Positions 8,198 through 15,648 of a stretch of 23,754 nt of DNA are shown one piece after another. The notes below the pieces were generated by a model. The model did no database searches. It saw only the letters and a list, made by a program, of their open reading frames with translations, and was not told the DNA's origin. A program made the translations under genes and the position numbers. Every line of letters starts with the position of its first letter. Positions within the stretch are counted from its first letter, which is position 1. The stretch is from a virus. The stretch lies in the IMG/VR virus record IMGVR_UViG_3300014827_000022, positions 1-23,754 of that record; one strand, 5' to 3'.

Positions 8198-9919
8198 CGT
8201 ACTCAAGATAAAGTCTGACGCATCTTTCAATATAATATTACCTGTTTGTGTTACTGTTAATGCGTTTCCAACTTCTAGGATATACATAAGCTGACCAGAT
8301 ACACCGTCAGTAATAGTTGCTAAGGTTTGTATTGCTGAATTGAAAAATATATTGGTGTCTTTTGCAGAAAAACCACCAGAAGGTATCCATTTGGACCGCA
8401 GAACTAACGGAGATAAACTATGATAACCATGTGCCCCATTGTTTACATTTGGGGTTTCCTCTATCAGTGAAGTGCCTGTACATCCATCAATAGTAAGGTC
8501 CCCAAGAGATATATTATTAAATATTCTGCGCCCATCTAGTCTACTGTCCCTAATACTTCCGTTGAAATTTGTACTAGCAAAATTAAAGGCGATAGTGGTT
8601 CCCCATAGTAACGATGAAGTTATGGATAATCCTTCGCAATAGTCACCGGCAGAAGTTATGTGCATACCATCAGTGGGAGAATTAACCGCATTATTTTCTA
8701 TATAGCATGTGTCAAAACTGATCTGACGAACATTATAAAGATACACACCCCCGTTATTAGGTATAGCACCATCTGACCCATTAAATTCTACAGAACATTC
8801 AACAAACTTTGTCACAAGAATAACGCCAGATACGTCGTGTTTAAGATACACACCGTATCTTAAAGCGCCCATAATTATGAGTTTTTCAAAATATAGAAAT
8901 GTTACATTGTCCGTAGAATCAATATGGAGGTTGTCTACAAGTGCATTTAATAAAATGCTATCACGGAATGATAGGTTGCAAAGTCTATCTTGCGCAGCGA
9001 AGTTATACTTAAACCCTTGTATTAGTAGGTTATAGAAATTATGATTGTCATTGACGGTGCTTGGGGCACCACCGGCATAAATACTAATACCAATAGCGTT
9101 CAAGAATGTTACATTATTAGTCATAGTAACATCATGGATCGTAATATACTGCTTAGCTATTGTGGTGCTATTTATTCTAAAAACAAAGGTATCTGATATT
9201 GGCACAAAGTAAGTATTATTTGGGCCATCTCCGAAAAATTCCATAGTGGAATTAGCACCAGCAATATCTAAACTGAACTTATAGTTTCCTTTAGGGAAAT
9301 AAAACTTTTTATTGCCACTAGCAATTGAATTTAAGATTGCTTGAGTACAATCAATATCAGCATAGGTGAAGTAACGCAAAATATTAGAGTAGGGAAATGT
9401 TTTATTAATAACCCCTACCTCGCCTCCGAGCAGAGGATATGACGTAGTTTCAGCCAACTGCGCAGTATGCCCTGCCACAACCCCAGCAATACCAGGATCA
9501 GCTTGAACAGGATTAGATATACCAAACCATGAACCTGTGTAATTACCATTTGCGTCTAATTTGCGGTTATTTGTTAAGTCATCCATTGTCTCATACTTAG
9601 CGTCAGACAAAGTTTTATTATAGTATTGTGCGTCATGGTCTGCGCTTGTTTTATGCGTTAATACGGTTGTGTTTGTAGCTGTAATCGAGCTATTAGTTGC
9701 CATTAAATTAGTTTGTGCCTTAGTGTCAGAATATACATTCGCTGCGGTTTGTGCTACGTCTGCTTTAGCTTGTGACCCTGCCGGGGTTTCTTTTGCTGAA
9801 ACAACTGCTTCTACTTTGTCCCAATTGTCGTTCATCATCGTTGTAATATTAAACATATCATTCCCGTCAACTACGGGGTCCTTCTTATATAGATTTAGAT
9901 TTGGTGTATAAGTTGCCAT
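8135..9919 (-). CDS. Tailspike with right-handed beta-helix (pectate-lyase-like)
   Basis: This 594-aa protein has a virion-attachment N-terminus (MATYTPNLNLYKKDPVVDG) of the kind found in Bacillota phage appendages, followed by an Ala/Thr-rich helical stalk (about 40-110). The linker contains GNYTGSWFGI. From about residue 185 to 480 runs a beta-helix with spaced asparagine/hydrophobic turns (NFYNLLIQGFKYN, ISFDTCYIENN, GLSITSSLLWG). It ends in a C-terminal beta domain and the WNEIART signature. Such proteins bind and often depolymerise surface polysaccharide, so this is the likely host-recognition protein. Catalytic residues cannot be named from sequence alone. The ATG overlaps the adaptor stop (TAATG), and the TAG is part of the SD of the next gene. 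Confidence 0.8.
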   Translation of the reverse strand: MATYTPNLNLYKKDPVVDGNDMFNITTMMNDNWDKVEAVVSAKETPAGSQAKADVAQTAANVYSDTKAQTNLMATNSSITATNTTVLTHKTSADHDAQYYNKTLSDAKYETMDDLTNNRKLDANGNYTGSWFGISNPVQADPGIAGVVAGHTAQLAETTSYPLLGGEVGVINKTFPYSNILRYFTYADIDCTQAILNSIASGNKKFYFPKGNYKFSLDIAGANSTMEFFGDGPNNTYFVPISDTFVFRINSTTIAKQYITIHDVTMTNNVTFLNAIGISIYAGGAPSTVNDNHNFYNLLIQGFKYNFAAQDRLCNLSFRDSILLNALVDNLHIDSTDNVTFLYFEKLIIMGALRYGVYLKHDVSGVILVTKFVECSVEFNGSDGAIPNNGGVYLYNVRQISFDTCYIENNAVNSPTDGMHITSAGDYCEGLSITSSLLWGTTIAFNFASTNFNGSIRDSRLDGRRIFNNISLGDLTIDGCTGTSLIEETPNVNNGAHGYHSLSPLVLRSKWIPSGGFSAKDTNIFFNSAIQTLATITDGVSGQLMYILEVGNALTVTQTGNIILKDASDFILSTQRNTLSLIFNGTEWNEIART

Positions 9920-10857
9920 TAAATCGCCCCCATCGAATGAATTCCGTAAACGTCGACTATCTTTGCTTCTGATACTGGTTGTTTGATATTGTTTTCAAGG
10001 CGTAACTGCTCAAACATACTTTGGAAGAATGATGCTGAGGCAGGATCTTCGATTAAGAGAAGGTGAGAAGCCAAGTAATAAGATCCACTCATAGAGCTTA
10101 ATTCATCGACTTGTAGTGTCTGCGTTAAGTCTGTGATTGTGGTAGGAACAGGCTTGTAAACGACTCTCACTTTACCAACGTAATAGTAGTTGATATAAAG
10201 GTCTTTTCTGCCCTCCCACTTATAAGTGGAACTTTTGTTATATTGTCTATCCGGGTATTCTTCGATAATCTCGTCCACGCTCTTGAAGTCACTTGGCATA
10301 GTTGCCTTAAACCAAGGCCGATAATCTGGAATCCTAGCAGGGTCTAAACTCATTCCAAATAATGCCCTGTTTATGGTCCTGTAATAGTAAGGACCTGACA
10401 ATCTTATGCGTGACTTAGTTGCACCGCTTGTAGGTACCGTCACGCCCTTATACGCGGTGAAGTTGGTTACGGTTGCAGGAACATTGATCGTTGCGAGCGT
10501 ATTCCACTGTGTTGTGTAGTCCTCGATATACACAGTACCTTGTCCGTCTGCTTCAAAGTAGTAAGAGAAGGCTTTCCCTGCTGTCTCAAACGTAACATCA
10601 GCCAAGGGATAAATCTTGCCATACTCTTGAATATCAAAGCCTGTTATCAGTCCATACAAAGAAGGGATCGGGCTGTTGCTTATCTCAAAGGTGTTGTATA
10701 GGTCGCTTGAACGGACCATAATATTCTGCCATAACGTAAGCAATCCAAGAGAGCGAGCGCGATATGATGCGGTTTTTCCTGCGTCTATTGTTCCGTTGGG
10801 GCTTCTTTTGCTTATTAGGTCCATCGCAAAATTAAAGATGTCTTGTGCTAAAAACAT
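9919..10857 (-). CDS. Head-to-tail adaptor / tail accessory protein (gp4-like position)
   Basis: The product is 312 aa with no membrane segment. The N-terminal ~55 residues are helical (AQDIFNFAMDLISKRSPNGTIDAG). A beta-sandwich follows (about 80-160), with an EADGQGTVYIED strand pair and a Y/R-rich strand SRIRLSGPYYYRTI. The C-terminus is helical (MSGSYYLASHLLLIEDPASASFFQSMFEQL), a pattern seen in podovirus connector and adaptor proteins. It is the first gene after the coat terminator, where P22 carries gp4, and its stop overlaps the tailspike start. It has an AAAGGGGG SD. The adaptor role rests mostly on order and on the C-terminal helix pattern. Confidence 0.55.
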   Translation of the reverse strand: MFLAQDIFNFAMDLISKRSPNGTIDAGKTASYRARSLGLLTLWQNIMVRSSDLYNTFEISNSPIPSLYGLITGFDIQEYGKIYPLADVTFETAGKAFSYYFEADGQGTVYIEDYTTQWNTLATINVPATVTNFTAYKGVTVPTSGATKSRIRLSGPYYYRTINRALFGMSLDPARIPDYRPWFKATMPSDFKSVDEIIEEYPDRQYNKSSTYKWEGRKDLYINYYYVGKVRVVYKPVPTTITDLTQTLQVDELSSMSGSYYLASHLLLIEDPASASFFQSMFEQLRLENNIKQPVSEAKIVDVYGIHSMGAI

Positions 10858-10876
10858 AGGGCTTTCCCCCTTTAAT

Positions 10877-10913
10877 AAAAAAAATAAGGCAGGAGAAATT
10901 AATCCCCTGCCTT
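10877..10913 (-). terminator. Strong intrinsic terminator after the coat gene cluster
   Basis: The minus strand shows an 11-bp stem (AAGGCAGGGGA pairing with TCTCCTGCCTT, one G-U) with a TTAATT loop, then A and eight T. It lies after the coat and 51-aa genes and before the adaptor gene. It would lower tail-gene expression relative to coat unless read through or antiterminated. Confidence 0.85.
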
Positions 10914-10932
10914 CATGGTGAGAAGTCAGATA

Positions 10933-11088
10933 CTACTCATTTGCAATTTGCTCTGAGAATGGAATGACTTTTCCTTTTTTGTCAAACTCTACTTCTGTGA
11001 CAAACGTAAATCCTTCGCGTTCTACCATAGCTTTCTGACTTTCGTCACGAATCACGATGGTTGCACCGTCTTTTTCGTATTTCCACAT
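10933..11088 (-). CDS. Small protein following the coat gene (51 aa)
   Basis: An ATG with an AAAGGAG SD opens a 51-codon gene between coat and terminator. The product (MWKYEKDGATIVIRDES... ending SEQIANE) is charged, with a predicted beta-hairpin (FTFVTEVEFDKKGKVIPF) and no Cys or membrane segment. Small proteins at this position in other phages include head-decoration and head-completion factors, but nothing here is diagnostic. Its placement inside the coat transcription unit suggests high expression. Confidence 0.6.
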   Translation of the reverse strand: MWKYEKDGATIVIRDESQKAMVEREGFTFVTEVEFDKKGKVIPFSEQIANE

Positions 11089-11113
11089 AGGCTTTCTCCT
11101 TTAATTATAATGA

Positions 11114-11944
11114 TTATAAATTCTTGTGCGTGTACACGGCCTTTACTTTGCTGTGCAGAACGAACGCGTCATAGATGATACGACCTTCAACTAGGGAACC
11201 GCTGACACCAGGAGGATTATCATGGATCTTATAGTCCTCTAGTTTCTTAGGCGCTACAGTAGCACTTGGATGACATCCAACAAAGTCAACATTGGCAGGG
11301 AGATAGATTGAGGGGATGCGAACAATCTTCACACCGTCAACTTCTCCGATTTGTCCATTGATGAGCATTCCTTGTGCAAGTTCAGACGCTTTAATGAAGT
11401 TGTTGTCCAACTTGATGAGCGTGTAGAACGCAGGGGATACAAACGCCACAAGATTGGCAAGGGGAACTTTGTTGTCCGAGAAATACTCAGACATTGCAAG
11501 GAATGAAGCATACGCAGTTGTTGCAGTTAGGACTGCAGCCGTAGGAGATCCTCCGTTAGCAATTGCAGCTGCTACCATTGCAGTCAAACGATAGGAGTCT
11601 AACTCTGGTACAATCACTTCGTCTTGTTGGCGGGCGAGTGCTTTTCCTGCGTCCATTGCTCCGACTGTTTCCTCTGCGTTACCTTTGTCAATCGTGAATG
11701 TGAATCCACGATCTTTGGCGAGAACGTAACTGGTTTTGTTGTTTTGAAGTTCAGCAGGAGTGCCGTAACGGTTTACGCCAGTACGGGCATAATCAGCCAT
11801 TGCTACAGTTGGGATGTCATACACGGTTACTGTGTCTACGCCGGACCACTCATAAGATTGATTGACCGCAGCCTCTGTCATTGATTTAAGTTTGAATCGT
11901 TCGTCTACTACTGGCGAATACTTTGCAGCTAAATTTACAGCCAT
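11114..11944 (-). CDS. Major capsid (coat) protein
   Basis: This 276-aa protein lies directly after the scaffold gene and before a strong terminator, the usual place for a highly expressed coat gene. The N-terminus (MAVNLAAKYSPVVDERFKLKS) and later phrases (DIPTVAMADYARTG, RLTAMVAAAIANGG, GVKIVRIPSIYLP, DAFVLHSKVKAVY) fit HK97-fold coat proteins of Bacillota phages. The ATG at 11944 is preferred over the in-frame GTG at 11953, because AAAGGA is about 10 nt from the ATG but only 1-2 nt from the GTG. There is no sign of an N-terminal protease-cleaved delta domain, consistent with a separate scaffold gene. Confidence 0.8.
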   Translation of the reverse strand: MAVNLAAKYSPVVDERFKLKSMTEAAVNQSYEWSGVDTVTVYDIPTVAMADYARTGVNRYGTPAELQNNKTSYVLAKDRGFTFTIDKGNAEETVGAMDAGKALARQQDEVIVPELDSYRLTAMVAAAIANGGSPTAAVLTATTAYASFLAMSEYFSDNKVPLANLVAFVSPAFYTLIKLDNNFIKASELAQGMLINGQIGEVDGVKIVRIPSIYLPANVDFVGCHPSATVAPKKLEDYKIHDNPPGVSGSLVEGRIIYDAFVLHSKVKAVYTHKNL

Positions 11945-11965
11945 TGTATACACGTCCTTTTATTT

Positions 11966-12790
11966 TTATTTGATACTATTGAATCCTCTAATGAATGGAT
12001 CTTCCTCTGCTGTCTCTTGACTACCATGTGATGTCACAGAGCCCACAGGCGCCTTTCCTGCCACTTCACTATTGTGTTCGAGTAGTTTTATACGCTCGCG
12101 AAGTGTTGCGTTCTCATGCTTGCTATAAGCAGAGATAAGTGGAACTCCGTTTGCGTTTTCTTGCCAAACTTCGGGCGGTATAACGTCTGTCTTTCCGTCA
12201 AAGTCTCGCTTGTTCTGTTCCTTGAACCAAGTTAAGAAGGTGACTTGATCAGCTTGCTTGGCTTGTTCATCCTTTGCATCTGTCTCCTTCTGCGCCTGTT
12301 CATCGTCTTTGACTTTGCGCTGTTCACGGTCTTGCCTTGATGCTATGAGTTCGTCCTGTACGGACTGAGGAAGTTCTTTGTATTCCTCTCTCATCTTTTG
12401 TTCAGCAAGGGCTTGTTTGTATTGCGCTTCTGTTGTGATCTTGGAGCCGTTCCACTCATAAGATTGCTCTGCTACATAAGCGTCTCTAGCTTCCTGCTTA
12501 GAGCGTTCAATAGCCTTGTCCGCATTCATACCCTTCTGTGCATACTCTCTCGCTTCGTCTTGGGTTATCTCCATGTCGGTGTGATTGAACTTTACCTTGA
12601 ACTTTGCTTCTGTCTCCACTGGTGCGGTTGGTATTTCCGTCTCAGCTTCGACTATGGGTTCCTCTGTCGTTGTTTCAACTACTGGTGTGGTAGTCTCTAC
12701 TAAGTCAGAGTTGTATGAGTCTATTTCGCTTGGACTTCCTGTGTCGGTTTCTGCCATCATGTATGGTTGCATGTGCAGTTTATTGAACAT
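11966..12790 (-). CDS. Scaffolding protein
   Basis: The product is a 274-residue, highly charged protein. It has a Thr/Glu/Val-rich acidic N-terminal region (about 25-65), a short KFKVKFNHTDMEITQDEAREYAQKG motif common to phage scaffolds, and long Gln/Glu/Lys coiled-coil stretches (about 80-185). A basic/hydrophobic C-terminal part follows (ATLRERIKLLEHN, then DPFIRGFNSIK). It sits immediately upstream of coat. Scaffolds direct procapsid assembly and leave before maturation. The SD is AAGAGG with 8-9 nt spacing. The upstream leader is long and structured, which may control its level. Confidence 0.75.
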   Translation of the reverse strand: MFNKLHMQPYMMAETDTGSPSEIDSYNSDLVETTTPVVETTTEEPIVEAETEIPTAPVETEAKFKVKFNHTDMEITQDEAREYAQKGMNADKAIERSKQEARDAYVAEQSYEWNGSKITTEAQYKQALAEQKMREEYKELPQSVQDELIASRQDREQRKVKDDEQAQKETDAKDEQAKQADQVTFLTWFKEQNKRDFDGKTDVIPPEVWQENANGVPLISAYSKHENATLRERIKLLEHNSEVAGKAPVGSVTSHGSQETAEEDPFIRGFNSIK

Positions 12791-12807
12791 GATATAACCT
12801 CTTTCTT

Positions 12808-12860
12808 GTGCCTATGGTTGGGCACGATAACTAAGGTGCTGTCTAAGGGCACAGCACTTA
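12808..12860 (-). promoter_or_regulatory. Two hairpins in the scaffold mRNA leader
   Basis: Just before the scaffold SD, the minus strand forms a 10-bp stem with one bulge (12860-12851 with 12842-12832, 8-nt loop GCCCTTAG), then a 5-bp stem (GTGCC at 12825-12821 with GGCAC at 12812-12808). GTGCCC also occurs across the 3' edge of the first stem and its loop. GGCAC could therefore pair there instead, giving two exclusive folds. No T tail follows, so it is not a terminator. Confidence 0.45.
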
Positions 12861-12876
12861 CCCTCTGTAATTGGGC

Positions 12877-12909
12877 ATATAATAAGAGCCACTTTTGTTG
12901 AAGTGACTC
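12877..12909 (-). terminator. Hairpin with weak U tail after the tRNA-like element
   Basis: A 9-bp stem (GAGTCACTT with AAGTGGCTC, one G-U) and loop CAACAA are followed by TTATTATAT. It could be a weak intrinsic terminator or a stabilising 3' hairpin for the upstream RNA. The T tract is interrupted, so confidence is limited. Confidence 0.45.
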
Positions 12910-12924
12910 ATCAGTTGGCTTGCA

Positions 12925-13098
12925 GATGTGGGTATGGATTTGCACCATACATAAGAACAACGGTTTATCTGATTTGTTTCCATTCGCAAAACGGATTTTA
13001 TAACTCCGTGGTTTCAGCACATAAGACGGGAGTTACCTTTTGCGTGCTCTCTCTAAGATTGCTTATACCGTAGCGTCTACCTATTTCGCCACCACATC
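12925..13098 (-). ncRNA. tRNA-Leu-like element with a 102-nt insert between the anticodon-stem strands
   Basis: The element is 174 nt long and sits in the gene-free stretch 12791-13109. A 7-bp acceptor stem pairs perfectly (GATGTGG 13098-13092, CCACATC 12931-12925). A Leu-type D arm follows (GCG-AAATAGGTAGA-CGC). A 5-bp anticodon-type stem pairs perfectly (ACGGT 13071-13067, ACCGT 12964-12960). The T arm is TATGG-TGCAAAT-CCATA, with one extra G-C pair. The two anticodon-stem strands are separated by 102 nt instead of 7, the variable region is only ~9 nt, loop position 55 is G, and no CCA is encoded. It is either an intron-bearing or degenerate tRNA-Leu, or a tRNA mimic that RNase P could cut out of the operon mRNA. 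Confidence 0.55.
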
Positions 13099-13109
13099 AT
13101 TGAATTATC

Positions 13110-13175
13110 TTAACAAGGTTTTCCACCCTTCTTAGGTGCCATCTTTGGAGTAGGTTTCTTTACTGTCTTAGCCAT
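13110..13175 (-). CDS. Basic 21-aa micro-protein
   Basis: The peptide MAKTVKKPTPKMAPKKGGKP-C is Lys/Pro-rich. It starts 4 nt after the stop of the 27-aa gene, with an AGAGGAAG SD. Its MAK...KP opening resembles the 62-aa neighbour two genes upstream, so it may be a shortened relative. It might bind nucleic acid or be a non-functional scrap. Expression is plausible given the SD and coupling. Confidence 0.4.
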   Translation of the reverse strand: MAKTVKKPTPKMAPKKGGKPC

Positions 13176-13179
13176 GTAA

Positions 13180-13263
13180 TCACTTCCTCTCATTTTTAAA
13201 GAGTTCATTATAAATGAATATGATTCCTATGATACCTAATAATCCACATACAACATCTAGCAT
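13180..13263 (-). CDS. Single-pass membrane micro-protein (27 aa)
   Basis: The start ATG overlaps the stop of the 62-aa gene (TAATG) and the stop lies 4 nt before the next ATG, forming a tight chain. The peptide MLDVVCGLLGIIGIIFIYNE then LFKNERK has one membrane-spanning stretch and a short charged tail, predicted with the N-terminus outside. No stand-alone SD is clear, so translation probably depends on coupling. No family can be named. Confidence 0.45.
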   Translation of the reverse strand: MLDVVCGLLGIIGIIFIYNELFKNERK

Positions 13264-13451
13264 TACATTCCCATCATGCCCTTAGGCATTGCTCCCTTTA
13301 CCATACCCAAGCCCTTCTTAGCCATGGGTTTCTTCTTTGGCATAGTTTGTGGTGGCATACCTGGCATTGGTTTAGCCATAGGCATTGGTGTACTCTTTTG
13401 GGCTAGTGCTTGGAATTGACTGATTGCTTTTGCTGACGGTTTCTTAGCCAT
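13263..13451 (-). CDS. Met/Lys/Pro-rich small basic protein (62 aa)
   Basis: Its ATG lies inside the last codons of portal (8-nt overlap, ATGGCTAA). The 62 residues are dominated by Met, Lys, Pro, Gly and Ala (PMPMAKPMPGMPPQTMPKKKPMAKK) and end in GMMGM. It has no fold signature and is probably disordered and basic, possibly contacting DNA or acidic scaffold. The position between portal and scaffold suggests a head-assembly role, which is inference. Confidence 0.55.
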   Translation of the reverse strand: MAKKPSAKAISQFQALAQKSTPMPMAKPMPGMPPQTMPKKKPMAKKGLGMVKGAMPKGMMGM

Positions 13452-15291
13452 TCGGTTGCCCTCCTTGTTGTTGTTGCATTAACTGCATTAATGTTTCTTC
13501 CATCTGTTGGTCAGGCATACTCTTCAACTTCGCTTGAACGTCAGGTGGGAGAGTCTCCATGAACTGCGCTAGCTTCTCATATAGTGCACTGTTGTCCTGT
13601 TGCGGTGGCTGTTGTGGTTGCCCTGGTTGCCCTGGTTGCCCTGGTTGTGCTGGTCCTCCTGGTTGTGGTTGCATTTGTTGTTGCGCTAACCGCGTTTTGA
13701 TGCCGTCGATTAACTCCTGCTTGTCAGTAATATATCCATCAGGCAGAGCGTCAAGATAATCGAGTATGTCGATTGACCCCTGCTTGAGTAAGTTGTCTAG
13801 CGTTTCAACTTGCGACACTTCTGACCAGTAGTTTGCCGCGCCTACGTCACACTTCACATTCAGCCATATATTCTTTAAGGCTGAGAAGTCGAAGTCCTCT
13901 TTTGTCTTACTACCTTTTCCATCATCAATAACGATAGGACGCTTTCCATAATAGGTCCCCATCATATCTAACAAGATTCTGCTTATGTCAGATACCCACT
14001 CATACAAGTTTGCTTTGACGTTCCCTAAAGGTGCTTGTGCCGCTGTCTGCATTGCTACAATAGCGCGGTAGTTCATAGCGTGCATTGAACCTGTTAGAGC
14101 GTCGTTTATGCCTAGGCTTTCTTTAGTCTGAGTAATGGCTAGTTCTATGACTTGCACAATCTGATTAGACATGTTGCCAGGTTGTAAGTAGGTTGCGGCG
14201 TTCGATATGTTCTCTCCCGGGTTCATACCAGTTAAGGGAATTGCTGTTCCTATCTCATTAGACCAACCTGATATTCTGTCGGCGTCATACACAGCCTTAG
14301 GGAAGGCAGTCATCATAAGATTGTACATGACCATAGCGAACATCCGATTGATGAAGATTTGGTTTGGTATCATACCTGTTGCTACAGCTCTGCCGTGGTA
14401 TTGGTTCTTTTGCTTCTCCCAACACAACCACGCAACAGGATAACTTGTGAGTCCCGTGTCAATGTCTTTGTAGATGTAGACGTTCTCTAAGCACTTACTG
14501 ACTTTGATTGTCTTTGTTGTCTTATCATACTTGTAGATGATGATGTACAAAGCTTTGCCGTAGTTATCGCCGATGATCTCTATCTTTCCAGCGTCTCCGG
14601 CTTGACCATCGACCATCTTATCAGTTGTGATTGAGTCGATGTCTGCCTGCTTTGCCTTATATCTCTTTGCTTCATCTCGCAAGTTCTCGACCATATCACG
14701 CCCTGTTATGATTATATAAGGTTGAGTCTTGGTATCTATCTTGGGATTATTAGCATTGCCTAGCATGACGTTTGTACCATCGACTAACTCTAGGTTTATC
14801 TCACCTTTGATGTCGGTGAACGCGCCATTATAAGGCTTTGCTTCTGGATCAAAGTACATATGTGCAGCAACGTCACCCATGATGGCAGCGTCGAATAGTG
14901 CGTCTCTTATTCTGTTGTCCATGCCGAACTTATGAAATAGATTGCCTATCTCTGACGTTGCTATGTCTGAGGTGTGCTTCTCATCCGTCATGGTTGGATC
15001 GACTACATTACCATCGTCGTCCTCAGCGTAGACTAGGGGCTCACAGTTGGTTGCTACTGCGTTAGTGGTGATGATGGCAACAAAGAAGGTTACTGCTCGT
15101 TTAATGATGTTAAACACAGGCTTCGGGAGTCCGTCTGCAACTACATTGCGCCACTGATTGCCACTCGCAAACGCAAGGTTAGCGTCTATTGTGGTGTAGT
15201 AGTCGGGAACGCATTGATGGTTGTATGTGCGTCCCTTGGTATACTTCTGCCAATCTTCCGTTTGTTGGCTTACGCTGTAGTTATCTGCCAT
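13444..15291 (-). CDS. Portal protein
   Basis: At 615 aa it has the size of P22-type portals. N-terminal features include FASGNQWRNVVADGLPKPVFN and a helical stretch. A central region contains QPYIIITGRDMVENLRDEAKRYKAK. A long helix region follows (about 330-440, GMIPNQIFINRMFAMVMYNL, then SLGINDALTG). The C-terminus is Gln/Pro/Gly-rich with GQP repeats and an acidic/Met tail (about 545-615). Twelve copies form the ring through which TerL pumps DNA. The ATG overlaps the preceding stop (TAATG), and the gene ends inside the next start. Confidence 0.8.
   Translation of the reverse strand: MADNYSVSQQTEDWQKYTKGRTYNHQCVPDYYTTIDANLAFASGNQWRNVVADGLPKPVFNIIKRAVTFFVAIITTNAVATNCEPLVYAEDDDGNVVDPTMTDEKHTSDIATSEIGNLFHKFGMDNRIRDALFDAAIMGDVAAHMYFDPEAKPYNGAFTDIKGEINLELVDGTNVMLGNANNPKIDTKTQPYIIITGRDMVENLRDEAKRYKAKQADIDSITTDKMVDGQAGDAGKIEIIGDNYGKALYIIIYKYDKTTKTIKVSKCLENVYIYKDIDTGLTSYPVAWLCWEKQKNQYHGRAVATGMIPNQIFINRMFAMVMYNLMMTAFPKAVYDADRISGWSNEIGTAIPLTGMNPGENISNAATYLQPGNMSNQIVQVIELAITQTKESLGINDALTGSMHAMNYRAIVAMQTAAQAPLGNVKANLYEWVSDISRILLDMMGTYYGKRPIVIDDGKGSKTKEDFDFSALKNIWLNVKCDVGAANYWSEVSQVETLDNLLKQGSIDILDYLDALPDGYITDKQELIDGIKTRLAQQQMQPQPGGPAQPGQPGQPGQPQQPPQQDNSALYEKLAQFMETLPPDVQAKLKSMPDQQMEETLMQLMQQQQGGQPNG
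13615..13647 (-). repeat. 9-bp tandem repeat encoding Gly-Gln-Pro in portal
   Basis: Plus-strand unit TGGTTGCCC occurs three full times and once partly, in phase with codons, giving (GQP)n in the portal tail. Its low divergence suggests recent slippage expansion. Confidence 0.75.
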
Positions 15292-15497
15292 TACTTATCA
15301 CCTCTCGCCACTCCGATGTCATAGTTGAGTATGTTCTGCCATCCTTGCGCCATCTCTTTGGCTTTACGCTGCTGCTCTTCTGTTGGTTCAACGACGATAG
15401 GATTTGTCTTACTGCCGACTTTGTATCCTGCATAGAAGGAAGATATAAGGGCAACAAAAAAGACTAAGCCGAAACCTAGCCCGATAAGGATCTGCAT
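15291..15497 (-). CDS. Small membrane-anchored protein upstream of portal (68 aa)
   Basis: The N-terminal stretch LIGLGFGLVFFVALISSFYAGY is one membrane helix, followed by a cytoplasm-like helical tail (TEEQQRKAKEMAQGWQNILNY). The ATG follows GGAAGGTG. The stop overlaps the portal ATG, so the two are co-translated. Similar short N-anchored proteins occur near terminase and portal genes in other phages without known function. Confidence 0.6.
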   Translation of the reverse strand: MQILIGLGFGLVFFVALISSFYAGYKVGSKTNPIVVEPTEEQQRKAKEMAQGWQNILNYDIGVARGDK

Positions 15498-15580
15498 GTG
15501 TTCACCTTCCTTTCATAGTTCTGCAAGGTACACCATTTAGAACGTATATTAAGTATTAAACAATGCAGTTATATCAACGG

Positions 15581-15636
15581 TTATAGGTGTACTATAAGGT
15601 TTATTTTTTATATATAGAACGCTCCATTAGTAGCAA
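15581..15636 (-). promoter_or_regulatory. Candidate promoter and inverted repeat between TerL and portal genes
   Basis: Minus-strand TTGCTA (15631-15636) and TATATA (15609-15614), 16 nt apart, precede an inverted repeat (TTATAG 15581-15586, CTATAA 15592-15597). The octamer ACCTTATA just after the -10 box is also present over the predicted start site of the promoter at 18270-18299. The rest of the 150-nt gap (15498-15648) shows no ORF with an SD. Confidence 0.35.
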
Positions 15637-15648
15637 TGTACTTTTAAA

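Noticed and set aside
12886-12914. Hammerhead-ribozyme-like CUGAUGAG followed by a stem
   Set aside because: The obligatory GAAA after stem II is missing and no closing stem III with a cleavage triplet is seen.
12757-13020. 87-codon minus-strand ORF across the portal-scaffold gap
   Set aside because: It lacks an SD, overlaps the scaffold start, and its sequence is explained by the tRNA-like element and hairpins.
12965-13066. Insert in the tRNA-like element as a group I intron
   Set aside because: About 100 nt is too short for the catalytic core, and no P7/G-site consensus is visible.
13110-13145. T-box-like AGGGTGGAA string
   Set aside because: It lies inside the 21-aa gene, encodes the KKGGK stretch, and the rest of the T-box core is absent.
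13559-13759. Collagen-like plus-strand ORF (CPGCPGCPG)
   Set aside because: It is the complement of the GQP repeat in the portal tail, without an SD.
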